DNA of 64,000 nucleotides from Carposina sasakii (Eukaryota; Arthropoda; Insecta; Lepidoptera; Carposinidae), in the NCBI GenBank assembly GCA_014607495.2, contig CP053155.1, forward strand, positions 10,106,001 through 10,170,000. The letters are read 5' to 3'. The position numbers were made by a program, and so were the translations under genes. The notes beneath the pieces were generated by a model. It saw only the letters and a program-made list of their open reading frames with translations. It ran no database searches and was not told the DNA's origin. This document shows, in pieces, positions 12,036 to 23,707 of this stretch (the first letter of the stretch is position 1; the number at the start of each line of letters is the position of its first letter).

Positions 12036-14415
12036 AAAATATATTGTCAGTACCTTTGTTAGTTTTTCAAGACAGTCACTGTATTAGGCCTTAATTCATT
12101 TTATTTACATGTAAGTACGTACCTTCTCATTACTAATCAGACTATCCTGAATGAAAGTCCAGCTTCCTTTTGAAACTGTTGCATATATCAGGGACACTGG
12201 AGCTCGTAGGAAAAGGGGGATTAGACAAAATCGATTTAATCGTATCGATATAGGTTCGTCACCGAAACGTTTTCCCCAATAGAAAACCTTTATTTACGCG
12301 CGTTCGTAATCTTGTGGTGAAGTGTAACCGCTATTGGTGAAAGTATTACGGTAACGAACGTAAATGCGTAACGGTGTAACATTGTCTGAGTACCTTAAAT
12401 TCTTTTACCACTATTCAATTTCTTTTCCACCAAATATGATGTCAACAAGCCAAACACTTTGATATAGTTTTATTTAATACTACATCTCACTTTCAACCAT
12501 GCGTCAGGTGTGGTAGTACCATTATATGCGATTACTTTTGTACCGGCTGCGCAGGCGCCGGCAGCTTCCCACGCTGACTCACTGCTTTGTTTCTATATTC
12601 ATTAACTTGTAAGCATACTATGCAACGATGTATGTAAGTTATGTATATTATGAGTTGTGATTTAAAGGTTCAGACTTTTCCTGAAATTAACTTTAATCTG
12701 AAAGTAAAAACTAATGTCGGTAATCGAGGGTTTATGTGCCTATATTTAACGTTCTTACTTGTAATTTATATATTCAAGATGTTTTAACATCGATCTAAAA
12801 TGTTATTTCATCTCACTTGATATAATTATGGTATTTCTTTTAAGGGAAAGTAATAAGAATTGCTATCATCATGCTCCTTTCCAAGAAGGAACATATCTGA
12901 CCATTAGTCGAGTAAAGCCTTCGTTCAAATTGTGTAATGGAGAGATCATCTCAAAAACAAAAAGATATTTTAAAAACTTTGAGCACACCTGCCTGATTTC
13001 CCACGATATGTTTTATAATAGTTACAAGTAGTATGTAATTATGGGACTGTCGCAGTTTCTCACATTTATTGTAAGCAATCGTATGTTACGAGAAAACATA
13101 AGAGTTTGCTATTATACTCGTACTTGTAGAAGAATTTTCTTTGAAAGAAAATATTTTTTTGTGGCATTAAATATTGAATAATTTACATACAGTTTAAAAT
13201 TTTATTCTAAATTGTCTTTGTTACATAATTGTATATGTTGCAAAAAAATTGTGGCCATAATTGCATAATATGCATAGTGTAGTATTGCACCGGAAAATAC
13301 AGCGTTGTCTTCAACAGGATTATTACATGGTATTTTATTATCACAATAGCTACGTCCAATTGTTTAATGGTAAGTTTTAGAGAAAAGTTATGTACTCGTA
13401 TAATGTGAATTCGTAGTCGACTGCCTGGCTGGACGATGTTTCGTAGCTCTATGTCGTCTGCAGCCGGCCTAAATAATGTAACTATCGTCGTCTGTCTGCT
13501 GTCACCTATTGCTTGATGAAGACCCAGTATTTTCTTCAGCACGGACATAAACCTAGACAAAGAAATATTTGTAACTAAATTGATTATAAATTTTTTGTGT
13601 GCTTTTGTGGGACCAGGAAAGGTTTAATTGAAGATATTGGGCTGAGTGGGTGTAGGTGGTGCTGTGATAAGGTTCCAAGTGATGGTCACTACAATCGAAT
13701 GAATAGCTTAAGCTAAAGCTTACAAAGCAACGATAGCCTTCAGTCTTCAGACATTAGACCCATGTAAGTGTAAGTATGCGTCTACATTAAGGCTTCATCC
13801 CTCTAACCATCAGGGAAGCTTGTAGTGAAACATTAGTTAGTGTAGCAAACAAATATAAGTGCCTAATGAATTACAGTAAATTTTTTTCTACGATGTCTGG
13901 TTGCTTGACAGCGTTGTTGCGATAATTTACTTTTATTGATGTGTTACATACGTTCATCGCAATATCAGGTAGCTAAGTATAAATTATTAACCAATAGATA
14001 TTTAGCTATGTGTTATTTTAAAATTGGTACGTGGGTTTAGGTATATGAAAAATTTAATGGATTGAATTCCTGTCCACTTTTTCCAAATAAAATTTAATCC
14101 CTGAAACGAAGATCTTATGGTTTACTTTTGAACTTAAAAAATACCAACTTGTCACTGATCATCAACATACTGACCCTTCCTTTGGGATCTTGTAGCTCAA
14201 GTCAACTTTGAAAACACAGCCCTTAACCATATATTTTGCTTTATAACACAGTGAATAGAGACTAAAATAGGCAGTTTACTTATAAACGGTCCGATAGTTC
14301 TGGATTTTTTATATGCTTTCTAAGATAGGTGTTAGTGAGTGTTTAAAATTTTATTCAAAATGCACAATTCCCCTCCTCCGCGCCCGCCGCGCCACCTTGA
14401 AAAAACCGAAAGCTT
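12036..14415. other. Gene-free
   Basis: No gene supported. The longest open frame, 13,560-13,207 (-), begins MSRFMSVLKKILGLHQAIGD with a balanced composition for about 55 codons and then becomes AT-rich low-complexity. No domain or splice pattern supports it. Confidence 0.45.
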
Positions 14416-14418
14416 TTT

Positions 14419-15275
14419 ACCCGACTGCGCGACGCAAAGGAGTGGTATTGTGTTTAACAGCCTATGTATGTATGTATCTATGTTTCTTTGAAGCACTATA
14501 CAGACTAAACCTCTCGGCCGATTTTTATGATTCATACGTCAATCGATTCCTCTTAGTCCGGTGAGTGTCACTAAAGACATGACGTTTGTGAAAATCCAAT
14601 ATGGCGACTAGTGGACGCCATTTTGTGAAAATTAAAAAATCTAGTCGACAAGCTATATCGAGTGGGGTATCGTTGAATAGGTATTTAAAAATAATTTTTA
14701 GGTTTCTCTCGACATTTTTCGATTCGACCAACCTTTTAGGATCTATATCGATTGAAAGTTGCGTAACAACCATTCTCACATATAAGTTTTTACACAGCAG
14801 CAAGACGAAAACTTCTTGCTGCCGAGGATGTTGAGCATGTTTCTTGAAGCGTACCTATTAGTATCTAGGTACTCATAACAAAAAAGTATAAAGAAAAAAA
14901 ACATAATTTAAAAAATCCAAAAACCCGAGTGCTTAAAAAAGAACCAAATAATGTACATAATAAAAAAACTTAAAAGAAAAAAAAAACAAGCACTTAGATG
15001 TCCGGTGGTCTAAATTTCTATAATATTATTATGGAATTAATACTAGTGAAGAACATAAAATATTTTCTAATGATCGTAAGACAAGCTAATATTTCAATGG
15101 ATCCTGGCTGTTCAGTTGTTATGTTACGATCATTGGAAAATATTTTATGTTCTTCACTAGTATTCATTCCATAATAATATTATAGAATTTTAGACCACCG
15201 GACATCTAAGTGCTTGTTTTTTTTCTTTTCAGTTTTTTTAATTATATTATTTGGATCTTTTTTAAGCAGTCGGGT
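14419..15275 (+). mobile_element. ACCCGACTGCG-TIR DNA element, copy 1, with giant internal hairpin
   Basis: Starts ACCCGACTGCGCGACGCAAA and ends AAGCAGTCGGGT. It carries a (TATG)n run, GAAAATCCAATATGGCGAC, and AAGACGAAAACTTCTTGCTG. The right part is a palindrome: 14,987-15,093 is the near-perfect inverse of 15,121-15,227 around a 27-bp spacer, and weaker symmetry reaches about 14,915-15,275. No coding capacity. Confidence 0.75.
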
Positions 15276-17855
15276 TTTAGGATTTTTCAAATAATGTTTT
15301 TTTTTTTACATTTTTGCACATTATTATGCTTAGGTATTTTTTAGCTAGAAAAGAGTTATGGACTTGTTGTAGATATTGAAATTTTCTTTAACTTACTCTT
15401 TTAAATTTTATCTCTAAGACCAATATTTACAGAGATATTCATTCCCTTTTAAAAAAGACGATTTTTTGGAAATTTGCAGAAATTTGTCAATTTTCGAACT
15501 TAAGAACGCTGTAATTCAGTTGTGGCCTATTCCACGAAAACAAAAATACCATAATAATTTGTAGGGAATTTAATTAGCTACAAAATGCACATATATTTAA
15601 TTACAACTTTAAACTCGACGGAGTGGGTTACTAATACCGACTGTTTAGTTGTTATGTTACATCATTAGAAAATATTTCATTTTCTCCAATAGTATTAATT
15701 CCATAATCTTAATATATATAAATCTCCTGTCACGATGTTTGTCCGCGATGGACTCCTAAACTACTTAACCGATTTTAAATTAAATTGGCACACCATGAGC
15801 AGTCTGGTCCAACTTGAGAGATAGGATAGCTTAGATCTTTAATTATAGTCGCAATTTTATTTTATTGCAAATTATTTGTCTATAATTCAATCAATAGATG
15901 GCACTGCTATGGTAAACCGACAAACGCGTTATATAAGCTACAATTCAATTTCCACGCGGACGAAGTCGCGGGCGTCCACTATAATATTATAGAATTCTAA
16001 TCCATCGGGTTCTACCGGTATCTAAGAGGTTGTTTTATTTTTTGCAGTTTTATTATTATGTACTGAAATTAATAAATTTACATAGTTTAGTTCTTTTTTA
16101 CGCAGTCGGGTTTCTGGATGTTTCAAATTATGTTTTTTTGAATTTTTTAAATTATTATAAACATCATGGACGCAAATAACAAGTATCGACAGGATTTCCC
16201 TGGGATATATACCCGTACAGAGGATACTCCGCACCTGTCAGCTTTCTCACGATGTTACACAATCAAGTTGTTTTTATTATACGCCAAGTGTTTTTTGCTA
16301 CTTGTCGAGTTTACTCAGGATGCTGTATTGTAACCAGTTGCTAGACTTGTTTATTGTGGACAACGTACAGATAAGCATTTAGTTATTACATCCGTGGTAT
16401 ATCATTTCAATACTATGTATTATATCTCCAACCAACCAGTTAATATTCTCAGCGTCTATCTATGTTTTCAACCCACTTCATGGATGCAGTTTCAAAAACA
16501 AGTACCTACCTATAGTATTTATTACTCATGCCCAAAATGACTATATTATAAACACTCTTCTATTGTTGTGGTTTTCAAGTCACCGACAGCTTTACGTATT
16601 GGAGTGGAGCATTTAACAATTTCCTGCTTTAAAAAACCATCATAAACCTATACCTTGAACAATTTAAAACCTTGTTTTTACCGTAAACATCTTTAATATC
16701 TCATCATAATTCAATTATGAGGACAGTAGCTGTGGCTGATTGGAGGAGAATTGGCGACGGAGTAGCACCTGCCGGCGATTCCCACGATGTCTCGTCTTAA
16801 CTATACTATATTCCAACCCTCCTGGCACACGCAGTTATAGAACGTTATATGACTGTCCACACACGGACCTACATAGGTAGGTAGGAATCTACATAGTTAC
16901 AGTTAGCCAAAATAGGCTAGAATTTAAATAGTTTTGGCCAAATTATTTGATCTGTAGTGAAGCTCTATTTAGAATGTTTTTTATTTTTCCTAAAGAGTTT
17001 CCCTATCCCACTTGGCTCTATCATCAGAAACTTGTTTGTACAAATACTGTGACGTACGGAGTTCTGAAGTAATACACATAAAAGAATCCACTATCAGTTT
17101 TTGACCAAAATCGTCTGTATAATTTACAAAATAGACTAGTGCTTATAATATATGAGGATATCCCTCAATCCCTTGAAATTCCATCATGAAATGTTTTGTT
17201 TTATACTTACGTAATCAAAATGCTCAGTAAAGACAAAAAACAGACTATATTATGTCCACAATATTTGAGGATGGACCTCGATTTCTCCAGGAACCCATCA
17301 TCAAATCCTAATATGCTGAATATGTGACTAAGTAAGAAGCATACCATGGCCAACTATAGGAAAACAAGCATAAGAATTGACAAACTCGGTTTTGGGAAGT
17401 CAGTTTAAATAAGTAAGTACGACAAATAGTTTTATTTTTCCTCTTAGGAATGATTTCATGCTAGAGCTAGACTGTTGGCTGAAGTTGCATGCTCAAACTA
17501 TGAAAATTAAATAGACAGAATTCTTCAATTATATTTATAAAGTAAAGAATAGGTAACAATATTTACATTTTAAGTACATACTTATAAGTATTAGGTATGA
17601 TATTTGCTGACAGATTTGCACGCACATATACCTTTTCTAACTCTGCTGATTGCATTAGTAAGTAGGAAGGTATAATAGAGACTTCCTTATCGTTTATTTT
17701 ATTTTTCATATCAATATGAGTTATGTGCTTAAAACTCTGATAGTTATTTTTATCTGATCGCCAAAAGTACGGCACTTATTTATTACTCGTGATTTGCTTG
17801 GTCAGTATTTTCGAGCGGCCGATAGCCCCTTTTAATCGGTAGGCGTAGATTCGTT
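15276..17855. other. Gene-free with an interspersed repeat
   Basis: At about 15,712-15,985 is a copy of a common lepidopteran repeat (CTCCTGTCACGATGTTTGTC at one end, GACGAAGTCGCGGGCGTCCA at the other). No gene supported in the rest. Confidence 0.5.
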
Positions 17856-17859
17856 TCTA

Positions 17860-18113
17860 GTGAGTGATGGGCCTTTACCACTGAATTTATTTCATGTAGC
17901 TCCTGCCACGGAAATCTACACGTATAACCATTGGTTCTGCGCCTCATTTCTCTCCGGCCTTGTCGGCTTCCCATCGCATCGGACTATGAGAGTGAAGAAA
18001 TATGTGCACCTACGTTTGCGCACACACTTGTGCACTATAATATCTCCTGCGCTGTTCTCCGCCCCTGATCTCCACCGTGACCAAAATTGGGTCGGAGACA
18101 CTTTTTTTTTTAT
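17860..18113 (+). repeat. SINE-like repeat ending in T-rich tract
   Basis: Contains TCCGGCCTTGTCGGCTTCCC, GCGCACACACTTGTGCAC and GGGTCGGAGACACTTTTTTT. A second, diverged copy of the CGCACACACTTG block lies at about 51,600-51,712. Overlapping ORFs on both strands are repeat-derived. Confidence 0.6.
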
Positions 18114-18984
18114 TTTGACTCATCGCCTTTTTTACATGTAAACCTTAAATCAAAAACATCAATAAAGTTAACGACACAGTTTCGTATGGAGCAGTCACAG
18201 AAAAATCGTACTTACGAACTTACGTATCGGCAGTATTTTAAATAATTTGCAATAGGCAAGATATATTATTAATCAGAGATTTAGCTAATTCTACTTAATT
18301 TTAGATCATTTCCCTAATGATTAATTATGAAACGACGATGACTCTACCGATGAAGCCTAACATTGCGTATTTAACATGTGATCCGTTTAACTATTAACCA
18401 CAATACCATTTTTATAAAAGAACCTGCATAATATTAATAGGATAATTAATTATAATCTTTGTGGCTAATATCTCATTTTTAGTAGTCATTGGGTTTATCT
18501 GAAATAAACATACAATGGTATACAAACATACAATATAAAACTACACAGGAGCACTGGAGCATTTAGTGGGCTCTTTCGTGAATACTTGTAATTATTCATG
18601 AACGCCTTTATTGTATTCATCAAAGATAGTAGGTACATAGGATATCTACTGTTTTAAGAAATAACCTAATGTACTCAATGTCACATTCAGCACTGTAGAA
18701 TGAAATAAAGTAACATTATATTATTAAATCAGAAATGTAAATAATTTGGCTGAGACCATCGTGACGAATATAATAGTACTAAGTATTACTCAAAATAGGC
18801 ATGCAATCCAATCTACCAACAATGTCAGTAGATAAAATATTCAATTTTAAATCAGATTGAAAAACGAGTTCATTTAAAAATAAATACAATATTATTTTGA
18901 ATGCAACAAAATTGCCATTGCCAACTTAGGTTTTCAAATCAAATTACAAAACCCAATTAGAATCTTCAAACGAAATCACATACA
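18114..18984. other. Gene-free AT-rich sequence
   Basis: Nothing recognisable on either strand. Confidence 0.5.
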
Positions 18985-19432
18985 CGAAAAAAAAAAACCG
19001 GCCAAGTGCGAGTCGGACTCGCGCACCGAGGGTTCCGTACAAACCTGCAAGGTTTACAAAGTTCGTTCATTACGACAATCGAGTCATAACTATGGTATTT
19101 TTATTGCAAAATGAAATTCATAACATTACAATGGGGAAAGATGGAGGAGCATAAATTTAAGACAAAGATCTCTTTATCGTTTAAGTAATCCTTTATTTTA
19201 TATTAACACATATCATTTATCTATAATATAACTGAAACAACCAGCGTCCCATCAAACTTCGCCAGTAGAAACAATACAAGCAAGTATTTTCGTTGACGAT
19301 TAATGCAACTGTAGCCATAATTATATCTTTACAAAGTTTTGCAATTGGAAAACAAAGCAGAAACAAACAAAATCGACGAGAAATTGTCGCAAATTTTACT
19401 TATTTCGGAACGCGTGCGAACAGCATGCGGGC

Positions 19433-20069
19433 TAGGGTTGGTAAAAAATATCGATATATCAAAATATCGATATTTTTTCAGAAATATATCGATATAAATT
19501 AGCGATATTTTTTCCTGCGATATATCAATTTTCGATATTTATTTTCAGATATCAAAATCGATATATTTTTAAAGCTCTGCTGTCTGGCGTCTGCTCATGC
19601 GTCACATCATGTTTTTGACCAATCCGATTTCTTAAATTTAGAAAATATGCAATAGGCTGTATGGGTTTAGTTTCTTTGCTTCAAATACAAACAAAAATTA
19701 AAAAATTACACTCTATGACTTGTTTGTCTATGACAATGACATTGCTTGTTGGTTTGGTTGGTATCACTGCACTGGACTAACTGCATTTTAGTTTAGAGTG
19801 TTGGTACGAACGTTGTTTTGTTGTGTTGTCACGAGTAAACTAAGCGTAGCTTATTGTTATTTTTTTGTGTGAATTGTATTTATGTTAAATGTCATGTCTG
19901 CTGTATGGAAGTTAGCGATAATTTTGGCAATTTTTATAAATAATTGCAAATTGGGCAAAAAATATCGATATATCGAAATATCGATATTTCTTACGTGATA
20001 TATATCGATATATTTGACAAATATCGATACGATAAATATCGATATTTTTTTTCCATTTGCCCATCACTA
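19433..20069. mobile_element. hAT-type MITE with intact 8-bp target duplication
   Basis: 637 bp. Left terminus TAGGGTTGGTAAAAAATATC; right terminus reads inward as TAGTGATGGGCAAATGG followed by the same A-rich ATATCGATA block. ATGCGGGC flanks it exactly at 19,425-19,432 and 20,070-20,077. TAG-starting ends with an 8-bp duplication are the hAT hallmark. ATATCGATAT clusters lie near both ends. No transposase ORF. Confidence 0.88.
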
Positions 20070-20510
20070 ATGCGGGCGCTCGTGCGAATGGCGCACGGCT
20101 GCCGCTCGCTGTGTGACGATACCCCTTCTCTTGGCCAGTCGCCTGCCCCCGCGCCCGCGGGCCAGTGCGAGCGCGTTCATGCCCCGCCCCGCGCCCCGCG
20201 TGCCTCTCGTGCCACCAGCGTCCCATCAAACTTCGCCAGTAGAAACAATACAAGCAAGCTGTCTGATAATAACCAACAATAAGAAATATAATAATGTCAT
20301 TGAATTTAATTATAAGTATAACACTTTAAGCAGTTAGGACGCATATAGATTATACAGCTACATTCACCAAAACATCGGGATTGAATGACGATGAGTGAGG
20401 TCGTCTTTGCCGTTTGAAAAATGTTGCCCTCCCCATACATAGTATAATAACTCGCGGTCATTGCTGTAACTACAATTATGTTTACAATCACAATTTTTTT
20501 GGTGGTATAA

Positions 20511-21430
20511 CTACTTAAAATTTTAAGCTTTTCGGAATTTTTCTGTTACCTGTGCTGTAAGCTATTGCTTCTTACTAAATTTCGAGATTCTATGTCAACG
20601 GGAAGTGGTCTTTAGGTTTTAATTCCCTTGCGTGTAGTTGCGAGTTTCAAAATATGCGGTATCAATGGTTGTACTTTTGCGTTTTGCGTTTTTGCGTTGA
20701 CTTATAATTTTTTTTTTCACGGGTTAAAGGCAATTAGATCTAAGTATTTGATATGAATTTCAACTTGATAGCTCTACGCGTTCATGAGGAAAAAAGTAAT
20801 AAGTTTATATTTATTAAAAAATATATATTTTGTAATGTAACTAAAAATTTAAGGTTTTCGGAATTTTTCCTTTATGTGTGCTATAAAACGTTGCTTCATG
20901 CCAAATTTCAAGATTCTAGGTCGACTGGAAGTACCCTTTAGGTTTTGATTCCCTTGCGAGTACTTGCGAGTTTCAAAATATGCAGCTTAAATTGCTGTTT
21001 CTTTTGATTGCGTTGACATAGAAGTTTGATTTTGCTACAGCTTAAAGGTATTATAGACCTGAGTATTTGGTATGAATTTCAATTTAATACCTCTACGCGT
21101 TTATGAGGAAATGGGTAGTAAGTTTAAAATTATTTAAAAAAAATATATTATGTGATGTAACTAAAAATTTATGGTTTTCGTAATTTTTCCTTTATCTATG
21201 CTATAAGACGTTGCTTCGTACCAAATTTCAAGATTCTGAGTTCACGGGAAGCACCCTGTAGGTTTTGATTCCCTTGCAAGTGTCGAAAATTTGCGGCATA
21301 AACGGCTGTATCTTTTGATTGCGTTGGCTTAGAAGTTTGATTTTTTCACAGCTTCAAGGGACAGTAGACCTGAGTAATTGATATAAATTTCAGCTTCATA
21401 CCTCCACGCGTTCCTGAGAAAAAGGGTCTT
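20511..21430 (+). repeat. ~325-bp tandem repeat, three units
   Basis: Units begin near 20,511, 20,841 and 21,161 and share TAAAAATTTAAGGTTTTCGG, CCAAATTTCAAGATTCT, TAGGTTTTGATTCCCTTGC and CTACGCGTTCATGAGGAAA. They are diverged, so the amplification is not recent. Confidence 0.85.
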
Positions 21431-21515
21431 GACAGACGGACGGACGGACAGACGGACAACGAAGTGATCCTATAAGGGTTCCGTTTTTTCCTTTTGAGGT
21501 ACGGAACCCTAAAAA

Positions 21516-22322
21516 ACAATCCAAGTTTAAATTAAAACACGCCTCACGGATTTTAGATCATTAGTATGCATGATGCACATCGTGCGATCCTCATTCAAAT
21601 GTTTGGCCCTGACAGGGCAAGAAAAGGCAGGTGTAGGTACTACTAATTTAAGGGCCTTTGAAATTTCCTTCTTTCGCGGGTAGCGCTGCTATCGACTTGG
21701 ATTAAATTTGCAAACTTTGAAAGACAATCGTTTCTAATATATCCGGTTTTATAAAACTGTTCGCGCTAAAACCATAATTGGATCTTCGCAATGGAATGAA
21801 GTCTCCCTGAGAGTCTCCCTTTTAGTGTTTAGAAGTCTTTTTTTAACCGAAGATAAATCTTAAAGGAATAAATTATTATCTATATCTATCATATACCTAT
21901 ATATGATTAAATACAATACCGATTATTGGATGTTATAAACCTTGTTTTAGTTTCAAAGAAAATAAAAGAACTTATGAATATCTAGTGAGCATTTTAATCT
22001 AGTTACAAATATGTTGACACATTATTACTTATCTATGTACTTATTATAACTTAAATGCTAGTAAACCTAGAAAGGTTTGTGGTGACATCGGCTTTGTTAG
22101 AAAAGGTATGACAATTTATAAAAAACACTGCAATAATTTTTAAAATGATCGACATTCTATGATTGAAGGTATCTCGCTTACCTCGATCTAAGTCGCGAAT
22201 CACAACTGCTCTGTGACTATGTCAAAAGTCCTAAGAACTTTACGCTCACGATTAAACGTAAGTACACGAAAATCACCAAATATAAATAATGTACACAGGT
22301 AATACAAGATAAAATATTCTAT
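21516..22322. other. Gene-free, 3' flank of the cyanoalanine synthase gene
   Basis: Contains the likely 3' UTR on the minus strand (ATTAAA at 21,993-21,998). Otherwise nothing recognised. Confidence 0.45.
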
Positions 22323-23300
22323 TTATGTTAGAGACTCTGGAACAGGAGTATATTTAAGTCCACTATCATTGAGTAAAGTGACGACCCACGCGTCCTTGGG
22401 TATCTTGCCTGATTCGAAAAGTTTCATAGCAGCAGCTACGTTAGCGCCACTAGTGTAACCCACGTACAGCCCTTCCTTATCCCCTAAGAGATTCTTGTAT
22501 TTTACTGCCTCCTCATCAGTCACACTAAGAGTGCCATCCATGTAATCAAACTTGAATAGGTTTGGCACACATCCGTATCCAGAACCTTGAAGCAAATGTA
22601 ATGGTTTCGTAATTGCATCACCTTTGATAGGTTCAGAGCCTTCTGGCTCTACTACGAAGGTTTTTATATTAGGGTTTTTCTCTTTCAAGTATTTCGATGT
22701 ACCAGTGAAAGTGCCAGCAGTTCCTACTGTAGCTACGAAGGCGTCCACATGCTGGCCGGTTTGTTTCCATATTTCAGGTCCAGTAGTATGGTAGTGAGAC
22801 ATTGCATTTGCTTCATTGTTAAATTGGTTTACATAATATGCGTTTGTCTCTTCTGCAATCCTTAAACCTTCAGCTTCTGCAGCTTGCACATCTGCGAGGG
22901 TGACATTGCCATATGTGCCTTCCACTTGTGGCACTCGCACACATTTGGCTCCTAGAGCTTCCATGTGAATAGCCCTCTGAACACTGTTACCTTTCGACAT
23001 CGTTACGGTCAGAGGGTGACCGAGGACGGCACACACAACTGCAAGTCCACATCCCTGGTTCCCGGACGTTACCTCAAGGACTGGAGCCCCGGGCTTTAAC
23101 AATCCTTCTTCTCGAGCTTGGTTAATCATATGCAATGACGAACGGCATTTTATAGAAGCACCAGGGTTCATGAACTCACATTTAGCTAAAATCCTTCCTG
23201 GTCCCGTGTAGATTCTGTCAAGTGCGACAATGGGCGTGTTGCCAATTAAATCCAGAGCTGATGACTTTATCTCATTGTCGATTCCGTCTTTTGCAGCCAT
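22323..23300 (-). CDS. CAS: Bacterial-type beta-cyanoalanine synthase / cysteine synthase, intronless, horizontally acquired family
   Basis: Intronless 325-aa enzyme of the PLP fold-type II cysteine synthase family. Family chemistry: cysteine + cyanide gives beta-cyanoalanine + sulfide, and O-acetylserine + sulfide gives cysteine. Visible landmarks: N-terminal LIGNTP (18-23); the PLP-lysine segment NPGASIKCR with K51; the substrate loop TSGNQG (78-83); QFNNEAN (159-165); phosphate-binding GTAGT (193-197); SGA (284-286); C-terminal NDSG (311-314). Length is normal for bacterial CysK-type enzymes and no signal or transit peptide is seen, so cytosolic action is likely. The ATG has G at -3 and +4. 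It is known that Lepidoptera and spider mites carry such a gene from bacteria and use it against plant cyanide; lack of introns fits. Oddities: SIK is followed by C-R rather than the usual D-R, and SGNQG and GTAGT replace the common SGNTG and GTGGT. The reading frame is intact. The nearest poly(A)-like signal on this strand is ATTAAA near 21,993-21,998. Which activity dominates cannot be read from sequence. Confidence 0.96.
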   Translation of the reverse strand: MAAKDGIDNEIKSSALDLIGNTPIVALDRIYTGPGRILAKCEFMNPGASIKCRSSLHMINQAREEGLLKPGAPVLEVTSGNQGCGLAVVCAVLGHPLTVTMSKGNSVQRAIHMEALGAKCVRVPQVEGTYGNVTLADVQAAEAEGLRIAEETNAYYVNQFNNEANAMSHYHTTGPEIWKQTGQHVDAFVATVGTAGTFTGTSKYLKEKNPNIKTFVVEPEGSEPIKGDAITKPLHLLQGSGYGCVPNLFKFDYMDGTLSVTDEEAVKYKNLLGDKEGLYVGYTSGANVAAAMKLFESGKIPKDAWVVTLLNDSGLKYTPVPESLT

Positions 23301-23355
23301 AACAAGGGTTGATATTTTCTTGAACTTAGTAGTACGTTTAGAAGAGCTGGTAGAT

Positions 23356-23389
23356 ACTGATGCAGGAGAGAAAACGCGGCTGCTTTAAA
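23356..23389 (-). promoter_or_regulatory. Core promoter of the cyanoalanine synthase gene (TATA-like box plus arthropod initiator)
   Basis: On the minus strand a TATA-like TTTAAA (23,384-23,389) lies upstream of TCAGT (23,356-23,360), the arthropod initiator. Its first T sits 31 nt before the A of TCAGT at 23,358, the standard spacing. This predicts a 58-nt 5' UTR ending at the ATG at 23,300. Spacing and order are seen directly; the actual start site is inferred. Confidence 0.6.
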
Positions 23390-23707
23390 TCGTTCTGATT
23401 GGTGCGAGGGTCACCCGGTCTGTGCGCACGGCTCGGTGCGGTGTGGAGAACAGCACTGCGCGCAAAGCAATTATTTATTGTGACATATAGCTATGTCGTA
23501 ATACATAAGTAAAGGTGTTTGTTATTATAGCACAGCTCAAGGTGAATGTCAAAATACTAATTTAGACGATAGTAGAAGTTATTTTTTGTGCATATAGGTA
23601 CATTTACAATTACAACTATGGAATTGAGTTATGATAGTATTCGTACAAAATGGTATCTTAAAATTAAGCTGTGTGTGTGTAATGGATCCTTTGATGAAAA
23701 TATACCA

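Larger units (their letters stand above)
18985..21515 (+). mobile_element. Composite 'CGGCCAAGTGCGAGTCGGACT...GTACGGAACCC' element
   Basis: Left end: poly-A, then CCGGCCAAGTGCGAGTCGGA and GGGTTCCGTAC. Right end: a (GACG)n run, GGGTTCCG and GTACGGAACCCTAAAAA. The terminal GGTTCCGTAC and GTACGGAACC are inverted repeats. It has expanded to about 2.5 kb by an internal ~325-bp tandem triplication and a hAT MITE. A 45-bp segment at 19,240-19,284 recurs at 20,213-20,257. No transposase ORF. Confidence 0.75.
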
